Positions 54,516 to 64,000 of a stretch of DNA of 64,000 nt are shown piece by piece. The stretch is taken from assembly GCA_963575745.1 (NCBI GenBank), contig CAUYUJ010012614.1, positions 136,501 to 200,500 on the forward strand, read 5' to 3'. Numbering within the stretch: the first letter of the stretch is position 1; the number at the start of each line of letters is the position of its first letter. This DNA comes from Prorocentrum cordatum (Eukaryota; Sar; Dinophyceae; Prorocentrales; Prorocentraceae). Under the pieces are notes generated by a model. The model was not told where the DNA came from. It did no database searches and saw nothing but the letters and a program-made list of their open reading frames with translations. The translations under genes were made by a program, and so were the position numbers.

Positions 54516-56915
54516 CGACCCGACCGCTGATCAGGGTCCGCCCGCCCGACCCGACCCGACCAGCCCGTTGGGGCCCGCCCGACCCGACCCGGCCCGACCC
54601 GACCATTAGGGTACTCGCGTGTCAACTCGATCATGTACCACACTTTAATGCCCCGCCCGCCCGACCCGACCCGCTTGTTTGGGTCCGCCCGCCCGACCCG
54701 ACCTGACTACCTACCAGACCACCCCAACCCAACACGAAGACCCGAATTTCGGGTTGGGAGGGGTACGGGTTCCATATGTGTTTCCCCAATGGTCCCCGAC
54801 ACCCCCAACTGGAAATGGAGGGCAAATCGATACCTTCGGGTTGGGTTGCGGTGGTTTGGTGGGTGGTGACGACCCGACCCGCCCGTCAGGGGCCGCCCGC
54901 CGGCCCGACCCGACCCGCCCGTTAGGGTTCCCGCGTGCGAACTCGATCACGCACCACACTTCAATGTCCCGCCCGCCCGACCCGACCCACCCGGCAGGGT
55001 CCGCCCGCCCAACCCGACCCGACCCGCCCGTTGGGGTCACCCCGCCCGACCCGACCCGACCCGACCCGCCCGTTAGGGCACTCGCGTTAACGTCCCGCCC
55101 GCCCGACCCGCCCGCTTGTCAGGGCCCACCGTTCGACCCGACCCGACCCGCCAGTTAGGGTCCGCCCGCCCGACCCGCCCGACCCAACCCGCCCGTTGGG
55201 TTCTCGCGCGTCAACTAAATCGTGCACCGCCACAATTTAATGTCCCGCCCGCCCGACCCGACCCGCATTGTTAGGGTCCGCCCGCCCGACCCGACCCGAC
55301 CCGCCCGACCTGGCTCTCGCGTCTGAAGTCGATCATGTACCACACTGTAATGTCCCGCCCGCCCGACCCGACCCGCCCGTTAGGGTCTGCCCGCCCGACC
55401 CGACCCGACCCGACCCGACCCGCCCGCTAAGGTCCGAACCCGACCGCCCGACCCGACCCGACCCGACCGTTAGGGTCCGCCCGCCCGACCCGACCCGACC
55501 CGACCGCTAGAATGCCCCCGCGTGTACTCCACCGTGCACTACATTTTAACGCCCGCCCGACACGACCCGCCCGTTAGGGCTCTCCCGCCCGACCCGACCC
55601 GACCCGCCCGACAGGCCCGCCCGCCCGAACCGACCCGACCGGCCCGCCCGTTGAGGTTTCCGCGCGCGAACTCGATCATGCACCACACTGTAAAACCCCG
55701 CCCGCCCGACCCCCGCCCGCTAGGGCCCGCCCGCCCGACCCGACCCGACCCCCGTTAGGGTCCCGCCCGCCCGACCCGACCGCCCGTTAGGGACCCACCC
55801 GACCCCGCCCGCCCGACCCGACCCGCCGTTAGGGTTCTCGCGCGTGAACTCGATCACGCACCACACTTTAATGTCCCGCCCGACCCGACCCGCCGTTGGC
55901 CGGCCAGCCCGACCCGACCCGACCCGCCGTTATGGGCCGCCCGCCCGACCCGACCCGAACCGAGGCACGCACGCAAACTCGATCATGGACCACACTGTAA
56001 CGCCCCGCCCGCCCGACCCGACACGCCCGTTAAGGTCCGCCCGCCCGACCCGACCCGACCCGCCCGTTAGGGCCCTCCCGCCCGACCCCTCTCGCGTGTG
56101 AACTCGATACTGCCCCACCCGCCCGGCCCAACCCGCCCATTAGGGCCCGCCCGCCCGACCCGACCCGACCCGCCCGATAAGGCCCGCCCGCCCGACCAGA
56201 ACCGACCCAACACGCCCGATAGGGCTTTCGCGTGTGAGCTCGATCACGCACCACACTGCAATGCCCCGCCCCCCCCGACCCGACCCGCCCGTCAAGGCCC
56301 CCGCCCGCCCGACCCGACCCGACCCGCCCGTTAGGGTTCGCCCGCCCGACCCGACCCGACCCGCCCGCTAGGCCACTCGCGCGCGAACCCGATCACGCAC
56401 CACACTTTAACGCCCCGCCCGCCCGACCCGACCCGCCCGTTAGGGCCCGCCCGCCCGACCCGACCCAACGCGACCGCCCGTTGAGGTACTCGCGTGACAC
56501 TCGATCACGCACCACACTTTAATGTCCCGCCCGCCCGACCCGACCCGCCCGTTAGGGCCGCCCGCCCGACCCGACCCGATCCGTTTGTTAGGGTCCGCCC
56601 GACCCGACCCGACCCGCCCGGTAGGGCTCTCGCGTGTGAACTCGATCAAGCACCACCCGCCCGACCCGACCCGCCCGTCAGGGCCCGCCCGCCCGACCCG
56701 ACCCGACCCGCCCGATAGGGCCCGCCCGCCCGGCCCGACCAGACCCGCCCGTTAGGGCTCTCGCGTGTGAATTCGATCGCGCACCACACTTTAATGTCCC
56801 GCCCGCCCGACCCCACCCGCCCGTAAGGGTCCGCCCGCCCGACCCGACCCGACCCGCCCGTTAGGGCCCGCCCGCTCGACCCGCCCGACCCGACCCGACC
56901 CGCTCAGAGCGCCAA
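54515..56915. repeat. CCCGACCCG field with dispersed ~40 bp modules
   Basis: Simple CCCGACCCGACCCGCCCG filler with frequent CGTTAGGG phrases is interrupted about 14 times by a module approximating GCGTGTGAACTCGATCACGC followed by ACCACACTTTAATGTCCC. Copies begin near 54,612, 54,931, 55,205, 55,318, 55,514, 55,661, 55,840, 55,967, 56,092, 56,228, 56,379, 56,481, 56,633 and 56,764. Spacing varies from about 100 to 320 bp. A non-repetitive insert lies at 54,715-54,880. Confidence 0.92.
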
Positions 56916-57119
56916 AAGTTCATGTAGATGTATTGTTTGCGTCTTCGATCGATACAGGTTTACCCATGCGACCATGAGTGAAAAAGAACCAACTGCTGGC
57001 AAATGCGATTAATGTGATGATGACGGTGCTGGTGACGTACCATCGAGTTAACGACGTGTCTTGATGACGATGCTGCGCTGCGATGTAATGCCACTATCGT
57101 ACCAGCTTTCTCATCTCAC
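56916..57119. other. Short unique spacer
   Basis: Lower-GC DNA (for example GATGATGACGGTGCTGGTGA) between two repeat fields. Nothing recognised. Confidence 0.5.
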
Positions 57120-57625
57120 AACCAATGTCACCGTCAACCTCACTGTCGATATCACTTGTAATCTCATCATCATCCCATTCGAGCGATCCTATCACCGGTC
57201 TCACTATCGGATTCCCTATCGATTCTAAGGCGGGACACCCCCGCCCACCGCTCGCCCACAGCCGACGGACCAACAGCGGGACACCAACAACGCGACGCCA
57301 ATGGGACACCATGGGACACCACGGCGAGGCACCCCCGGGCCACCGCGCGCCCACTGGGGACGGAAGGGCGGCCCACTGCATCCGAATCGTCCTAGCGACG
57401 ACGGGGTCATTCTTCCCGCGCGCCCACGCAGCGTCGCCTCGCCCGCACGCGCGACACGAACACGGAACCGAAACCGATTTCCTGGTGTGGGGGGCTCTCC
57501 GTTCCACTGTGATCACACTCCCCAACCTCCCATATATCTATATATATGTATATTGTGTATATATATGTATGTATGGAAATATGTATTCCTATATATATAT
57601 ATATACATGTATACATGTATGTGTA
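57120..57625. repeat. Inverted, diverged copy of the 50,840-51,860 unit
   Basis: Read on the minus strand: GGAACGGAGAGCCCCCCAC, GAAATCGGTTTCG, GGGCGAGGCGACGCTGCGTG, CGCGCGGGAAGAATGA, then GTGGTGTCCCATGGTGTCCC and a short GATAGTGAGA part. This is the same order as 50,880-51,300. A TA-rich tract (57,530-57,625) lies at the opposite side from that of the forward copy. Confidence 0.75.
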
Positions 57626-57699
57626 TATGCGCGTATACAGGGGAGTGGGCCTGGGGGAAGTGCTGGAATGCCTGAAGACGACAGTGCGATTTGAAGACT

Positions 57700-58065
57700 C
57701 GATTCGTCGAGAACGCCGTGGCGACGCCTCTATTGGATGGAAGCCCAGTGACGCTCCTGACGCCTCTACTCGGCCTGACGCCTCTATTAGCCTGACGCCC
57801 GGTGACGCTCCTGACGCCTCTATTCAGCCTGACGCCCCTATTGACCTGCATGACGCCCAGTGACGCTCCTGACGCCTCTCTGCGGCCGACGCCGCATCTA
57901 TTGGATTTGCGCCGTTTCTGTTAGAGGCGGCCCTCGCCTCTACTCGGCCTGACGCCTCTATCGGCCTGACGCCTGGTGACGCTCCTGATGCCTCTACTCG
58001 GCCTGACGCCTCTGCTTGCATGATGCCCATACGCTTCTGACGCGTCTATTCGGCCCGGCGCCGCT
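57700..58065. repeat. GACGCCTCTA(T/C)T array
   Basis: CCTGACGCCTCTATT and GACGCTCCTGACGCC words recur with 12-25 bp spacing. Composite larger units of about 60-110 bp are visible but irregular. Confidence 0.88.
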
Positions 58066-58309
58066 TTTTGGCCGCACCCACGAGGGCCTGGAGACTTCAG
58101 ATTTTAATATTATAAGGACATAACGCCCCCAAGAGCATAAACCCCCCAAGCCTCAGGGCCCAGGACTCTCAAGCCCAAAGACCCAAGTACTCTGATACTG
58201 AAAGGCCACAGACGCTCAGCACCCAAAGACCCCAACATGCTAAATCACTACCACCTCATGAAGCCCAATACAGTCATTGGGCTTGTAAGGCTTACACGAC
58301 TCAACGTGC

Positions 58310-60060
58310 GACCCTGGCCTGACAGGGCTCATCGGGCTCATGGGGCCTATAGGGCTCAGAGGGCTCATCGGGCTCATAGGGCCCATGGGGCTGAAAGGGC
58401 TCATCGGGCTCATGGGGCTCGGGGGGCCCACTGGGTTCATAGGTCTCATATGGCTCACAGGGCTCATGGAGCCCATGGGACTCAGAGGGCTCATAGGGCT
58501 CATCGGGTTCATAGGGCTCGTAAGGCTTGCGGGGCTCATGGGGCTCTTTGGGCTCAAAGGGCTCGCAGGGTTCGTAGGGCTCACATGGCGACACCTGGCT
58601 TACAGGGCTCATCGGGCTCAAGGGGCCCATGGCTCGTAGGGCTCATGGGGCTCATGGGGCTCACAGTGCTCATAGGGGTCATTGGGCTCGTATGTCATCA
58701 TGGGGCTTTTTGGGCTCATAGGGCTGTAGGGCTCATGGGGGGGCTTATAGGGCCAATGGGGCTCACAGGGCTCGTAATGCTCATAGGTCTTAAAGGCATA
58801 AGGCTCGTGGAAGTCGTAGGCCGGGCTTGTAGGGCTCATAAGGCGACATCGGGCTTACAAGGCTCATCGGGCTCATGAGCCCCATAGGGCTCGGCTCGTA
58901 GAGCTCATGGAACTCATGGGCTCAAAGGATTCATTGGGCTCATAGGGCTTGTAGGGCGCATGAAGCCTATAGGGCTCAGAGGGCTCATAGGGCTCATCGG
59001 GTTCATAGGGCTCATAACGCTCATGGGCCTCGTGGGCTCAAAGGGCCCATAAGGCTTATGGGGCTCACAGGGCTCACAGGGCTCATCGGGCTCATAATGG
59101 TCACATGGCTCATAGGGCACAAAAGGCTCATAAAGGCTAATAGGGCTCACAGCGCTCACTGGGCCGAAAGGACTCATAGGGCTCATAGGGCTCATACAGC
59201 TCATTGGGCTCCCAGGGCTCGTAGGGCTCGGGGGGCTTGTAGGGCTCATAGGGGTCATCGGGCTCATAGGGCTCATAGGACCCACATGGCTCGTAGGGCT
59301 CATAGGGCTCGAAGAGGTCGTAGGCCTCATAAGGCTCATGGGGCTCGTAGGGCTCATAGGGCTCATACGCCTCATAGGGCTCGTAAGACTCATAGGGCCC
59401 ATAGAGCTCATCGGGCTCATCGCGCTCATAGGGCTCAAAGGGCTCGTAAGGCTCATGGGGATCGTAGGGCTCATAAGGCTCATGGGACTCATTGGGCTCA
59501 TGGGGTTCACAGAACTCTCAAGGCTCATACGCCTCATAGGGCTGATCCGCCACATAGGGCTCGTAGGGCTCATCCGGAGCATGGGATCACGGGGCTCCTA
59601 GGGCTCATAGGACTCACAAGGCTCAAAGGGTTCATATGGCTCATAGGGCTCATAGAGCTCACAGAGCTCATAGGACTCATCGGGATCATGGGGCATACAG
59701 GGCTCGTACGGCTGATAGGGCTCGCAGGGCTCGGAGGGCTCGGAGGGCTCATGGGGCTCATGGGGCTCATACGGCTCAGAGGGCTCATTGGGCTCATGGG
59801 GCTCATTGGCTCATGGGGCTCATGGATCTCACAGGGCTCATAGGGGTCATTTGGGCTCGTATGTGGTCGTAGGTCTCACGGGGCTTGTAAGGCTGATAGG
59901 GCTGATAGGGCGGCACTCAGGGCTCGAGGGGCTTGTAGGCCCATAGTGCAGCTCACAGAGCTTGTAGGGCTCATGAGACTCACAGGACTAATAGGGCTCG
60001 TGGAGGTCGCAGGCCTCATACGGCTCTCAGAGATCGTATGGCTTATAGGGCCCATGGGGC
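58310..60060. repeat. GGGCTCATA 9-mer array (1.75 kb)
   Basis: Around 180 copies of GGGCTCATA/G/C run in one orientation. Because the unit is 9 bp, all three frames on each strand stay open and give GL(I/M), AHR or SPM tripeptide-like repeats. These ORFs should not be called genes. The lead-in 58,080-58,310 has a degenerate CCCAAAGACCC text. Confidence 0.95.
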
Positions 60061-61080
60061 GGCCGCAGGATCTGAGGCCGCGTCTCCCTCAGGGCATCGA
60101 CGAAGCGCTGTGGTCACCCCTCCGCTCGAGCCGAGCGACCACGGAGCGCCGAGGGCGTGAACCCTGGGCGCTGCATGGTTCACACACGCTGCGTGTCTTC
60201 GGCTTGCGCTGGGTGCACGTCGGGTACACGCCAAGCGCACGTCGGGTACACGCGCACACCCGTGGAACCACGCCGCCTCCACCCTCGGTCCTCCTCGGGG
60301 CGGGCGGCCTGGCACGGGCCAGCGGCTGCGCGTGCGCGTCCGGCCGCTCGCGCGACGTCCCGCGGCAGCCTGGGCGCTCCGCGCGGCTTCGAGGTGGGGG
60401 GAAAGGGGGGGGGGCCTCGCCCACGGGCCTCACCCGCGTCGGCGGGGACGTCCCAGAGGTGGGGAGGCGGGGAGGCTCCACAGCGAGACCGGCGTGGAGC
60501 GGAGTGCCCTCCCTAGAACTCGTACGCATTTTTGAGCGGCAGCGGCCTCGCGCGCGGCGACGCGGCGGAGTACATCAAACTCTCTCTCACACACACACAC
60601 GGTGGCGGCACCGTCGCGAACACTAAACCGGGGCACGCTCAGTCGAATTCCACCCGGCCTAGCGGTTGGGTGGTCTGGAGGGGACAATCGCGTGCAGCAC
60701 AACGTCATCACGCGCATGCACGTGGAAGATGCTGGCGAGCGGCCATGCGAGGTGCAACAAACACAAACAGACACACACAAACACAAGCGTGAAAGACAAC
60801 ATCGGTTTCGAGGCTACCGCGCAGACGGGCGAGGCGCAGCTGCGTCGGGGCGCGAGAGCTTATGCCCTCCATGTGGGCATGTCGAATCAAATTCCTAGTC
60901 TCCTCCAGCATGGCCCGCGCGTTTCCCGCTATCCCACGTGCCGTCTGGGCGTAGGTGGTGTGACGAGTATTGCCTTCTCTCTGCCGAAATTCCTGCTTAT
61001 CCCTCCCCCTCCCCCCTCCCCTGGGTCTGGACGGGGCGCACTGCGAGGTGTCAGAGGGTGCTCTTCGGTCCACCTAGGGG
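60061..61080. other. No recognised gene
   Basis: GC-rich unique DNA with short repeats (GTCGGGTACACGC twice near 60,220-60,255; an ACAC run at 60,590-60,600). ORFs on both strands overlap and lack domains. Confidence 0.45.
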
Positions 61081-62510
61081 GTCTCAGAGAGCCCAAGATG
61101 GCCTCCAAGATGGCCCAAGATAACCGAAGATAGTTCAAGATAGCCTGCGACGTACCTCGAAGAGGCCCAAAGGCAACCCCAGGACGGTTCCAAGTGCCCT
61201 TCGAGTCTTCCGAGGCACCCTGCAAGAGGCCAATGTCCTTCACAAACATATGGAAAACGAATGCTGTTTGCTCTCTCGCCTTTTCGCTGCCGATGGTCTT
61301 GTGAGACTTCATGATGACTCCACGACGGCCCAAGAGAGTGTGGAGAAGAGCCCAACGAGCGCCCCAATCGCGCCAAGATTACCAAGAAGAGTTCCTCCTT
61401 CGGGCAAAATAAGCCAGACTGATGGGAAATCCCTGTGGCGCCTTAAGGGCAACTCATTGCGATTTGCGAAAGTCAGTTTTGACAGAAGTGTAAGGATCCT
61501 CGATGAGATCTCAGACGGAGAACTAACCCTTCCGAAAGACCCCCTGGAATCTACAAGGATTCTGTAGTACACCCGGAGAACGAATCCTTTTCCCGGAGAA
61601 CGAACCCTTTTCCCGGAGAAAGAATCCCTCGCCTCCAAGACGGTCCAAGAAGCCTCCAGGAGGGCCTCCAGGAAAGCCCGAAGAGGCTAAATCATTGATT
61701 TGCCATTGGTGTTTGAAGGATCTTGGCACGTGCGTCTTTTCGGCAGTCCGGCGGCCCGAGACGGCCTAAGATGAGCCCCCGAAGGTCGCCCCAAGATCGC
61801 CCAAGAGCCTCCCAAGATGGCCCTAGAACGGCAGTAGAGGCCCCCAAGACGGCCCCAAGGAACCCCAAGACGGCCCAAGAGGCCTCAAAGACGCCCAAGA
61901 TGGCCTCCAAGACGGCCCTGGAGCAACCCAAGAGGGCCCTCAGTCGGCAAAAGGTACCCCCCAGAAGGCTTCCGACGGCGTCGGACGGGCCAGGAGCCCA
62001 CCAAGACGGCCCAAGATGGCTCCAAAAAATTGCCCAAGACGGCCCGAGAGGCCCCCCAAAGGGCCTCCAGGAAGGCCCGAAAAAGCCACGATCATTGATT
62101 TGCCAGTGGTTTTTTGAAATATGCTAGCAATGGCATCGTTTCGGCCCTCCAGCGGCCCGCCGAAGGTCGCCCCAAGATCGCCCAAGAGGCCTCCCAAGAT
62201 GGCCCCAGAACGGCCCAAGAGGCCCCCAAGGCTGCCCCAAGAGGGCCCCAAGACGGCCCAAGAGGCCTCCAAGACGCCCAAGATGGCCTCCAAGACGGCC
62301 CTGGAGCACCCCAAGAGAGCCCCAAGTCGGCCCAGAGAGGCCCCCATGACGGCTTCCGACGGCGTCAGACGGGACAGGAATGCCCTAAGTCGGCCAAAGA
62401 GGCCCCCGAGAAGCTCCCCAAGAGGATCAAGGAGGCCCCCAAGATGCCTCCAAGAGGCTCTCAGGAAGCTCCCAGGAGGCCCCAAGAGTGCCCCCAGAGG
62501 CTCCCAAGGT
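61080..62510. repeat. CCCAAGA(T/C)GGCC array with a ~381 bp duplication
   Basis: GAAGGTCGCCCCAAGATCGC begins at 61,781 and 62,162 and starts two largely parallel stretches of about 300 bp (ending GGCTTCCGACGGCGTC). Each is preceded by ATTGATTTGCCA(T/G)TGGT (61,695 and 62,096). Copies are diverged. Within 61,560-61,630, CCCGGAGAACGAA(C/T)CC occurs three times. Confidence 0.88.
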
Positions 62511-63270
62511 GTCCCCTCCTACGTCCTCCTCCTTCTGATCATCCCCGCCAGCCTCCCCCAAGTGTTCCGCGAAGGGTTTCCATAACGGCTGGGGAAACAC
62601 ATGGCCCGATAGCTTGGCAGAGTTTTTGCCACATAGCTCGGCCACATGGGCGATTCCAACAAGCAGCGGGCGGCGGTGATTTGCCGTAGGTGTCTTCGAT
62701 AGTTACACGACTCAGAAAGTTATGACAACAAACCGATAAGACCAACCTGCGAGTGATGAGGACCGGTTCGGGACGGGTGGGTGAAGCTTTGAATTAAGTG
62801 TTGAAGTCCGATAAGGTTCCCAATCGACATATCTATCATTATCGCCCTCGGTGTGCCGATCTCACGACTTACCGATGTCGCACATTCTCACAAATCCCAC
62901 TACCACCACATCGACTTCAATGAACCTCGCGGTCTGTCGGTCTCACTACCCACATCTCTGTCAGTCCATAATTTGAATAATCGATGTTGCATATTTCGGT
63001 GCCACTGTGTTTCTATGGTTTTCATGATTTGTACGCGTATACATATATATATATATATACAATGCACGTGCACCGATTCCCTCCTGAGATTTTTACGCTC
63101 CGAGGGGGTGGGGAAATCCCCCCCGAAAACAGACTCCCCCGGATCCGTTGCCCGATGATGCCCTGGGCACCCCTGAAAAAAAAGTCCCTGGGCTTCCCGA
63201 GGTTCCTGAAGTCCCGCTGGGCTTGGGCAGCGGGACCATCTCGGTTAGGAAGGCGGCCGACTGGCCCCGC
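62511..63270. other. No recognised gene; (TA)n near 63,042-63,059
   Basis: A lower-GC interval (62,700-63,060), then GC-rich. Short ORFs have no domain. Confidence 0.5.
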
Positions 63271-63760
63271 GAGAGCCCCAAGGGGCCCCAGGCACCCACC
63301 CGACACCCGCCGAAGACGATCCAACGAAGACCCCCAAGAGGCTCTCGAAGCGCAGCAAAAAATGAATTCCCAGAGCTGTCGTATAATGTTGGGAATGTTC
63401 TGTTCCTTGGTCTTCTGGGCGTCCGAGACCGCCCACGAGGCCAGAACATCGCCCCCCAACTATCCCAAAGGGCTTCATCCAAACAGTCCAAACAACTCCC
63501 AAGACTGCCCAAGAGGGCCCCAAGATGGCCCGAAGAAGGGCCCATGACGGCGTAAGGTGACCCGAAAATGCCTGTAGAAACATTCCAAGTCGTGACCCCG
63601 TCATTCAGGGAGACCGCGGTTGAAGCAGGGTGGCCCGAGGAAGCCCCCCGGAGGCCCCCAAAGGGAACCCGCGAGACCACCAAAAGGCCCCCATTGGTTT
63701 TTCAAAGTTACGCGAAAGCCCCGAGAGGCTCTCCCAGGAAGAGCCTCCGCAAATAGAACC
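63270..63760. repeat. CCCAAGAGG/CCCCAAGA array fragment
   Basis: Degenerate members of the same word family as 61,080-62,510. An interior unique segment occurs at 63,345-63,440. The final 240 bp of the window show no feature. Confidence 0.65.
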
Positions 63761-64000
63761 AAGGAGGATGGGGATGCACTCGCAGGGTGGGGCGACCATA
63801 AGGAAAAGGAAGCGGAAACATGAACTACTCACAACGACAAACATGATTGGAAGGACGATATCGGGAACAAGTGCATTACCGTGGCGACGTACCCAACCCT
63901 TGCGCAATGCGGGGAAGAAGTACATCAGGATTGCTACAAAGGGCCGATGCCGTAACATGGACGCATGTGATTTTGCGAGCAGCAATCGGAAGGCTCGCGG

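Noticed and set aside
54515-56915. CRISPR-like regular repeat with variable spacers
   Set aside because: Spacing is irregular (about 100-320 bp), the spacers are simple repeats, and the surrounding DNA is eukaryotic.
54515-56915. Telomeric repeat, because GTTAGGG occurs often
   Set aside because: The GTTAGGG words are isolated within CCCGACCCG filler and never form a tandem TTTAGGG or TTAGGG run.
58310-60060. Long Gly-Leu-Ile or Ala-His-Arg repeat proteins
   Set aside because: A 9 bp unit without stops keeps every frame open on both strands; there is no start context, domain or codon signal.

Overview
The window is repeat-dense eukaryotic nuclear DNA. It contains no recognisable single-copy host gene, rRNA or tRNA. 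Two kinds of evidence suggest a dinoflagellate, possibly a Symbiodiniaceae-like alga: a Ty1/copia polyprotein with a methyltransferase-like insert and an HMDD reverse-transcriptase motif, and a GC-rich tyrosine-recombinase (DIRS/PAT/Ngaro-class) retroelement. Both sit in extensive GC-rich satellite DNA. This is an inference from element style; no spliced-leader sequence or host marker gene was seen.

Layout: 1-8.3 kb holds a ~160 bp satellite, a ~146 bp hairpin satellite, a ~105 bp palindromic satellite, an ACCACATAG-type short-repeat field, and an unusual chain in which CCCCAAGAGG repeats switch orientation around different short palindromes. The hairpin satellite resumes at 8.46-12.39 kb. 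From 12.4 to 25.6 kb there are GC-rich stretches without a recognisable gene, trinucleotide microsatellites, a 122-140 bp VNTR, a 617 bp tandem duplication and a 110 bp satellite that inverts its orientation.

The core is 25.64-45.63 kb, a nest of two retroelements. The outer one is a copia-type LTR element with 256 and 253 bp LTRs that differ at roughly 15 sites. Its single long frame encodes gag with a zinc knuckle, protease, a methyltransferase-like segment, integrase, RT and RNase H, then a C-terminal extension with a membrane-like segment. The frame carries four in-frame stops before its terminal stop and a compensating pair of frameshifts, so it is a degraded copy. Between RNase H and the C-terminal extension a 10,641 bp element has inserted in the opposite orientation (33,550-44,190). 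It has split direct repeats (A1 - internal - B1 A2 B2) that look identical in pairs, gag, RT and RNase H remnants, and an open tyrosine-recombinase ORF. The insertion preserves the copia reading frame exactly.

From 45.7 to 64 kb the window returns to repeats: duplicated modules flanking an RNase H fragment from another retroelement (48.76-49.68 kb), a (GTC)n block, a pair of divergent inverted copies (50.85-51.65 and 57.1-57.5 kb), a 2.4 kb CCCGACCCG field with about fourteen dispersed copies of a ~40 bp module, a 1.75 kb GGGCTCATA 9-mer array, and further CCCAAGATGG/CCCAAGAGG arrays.
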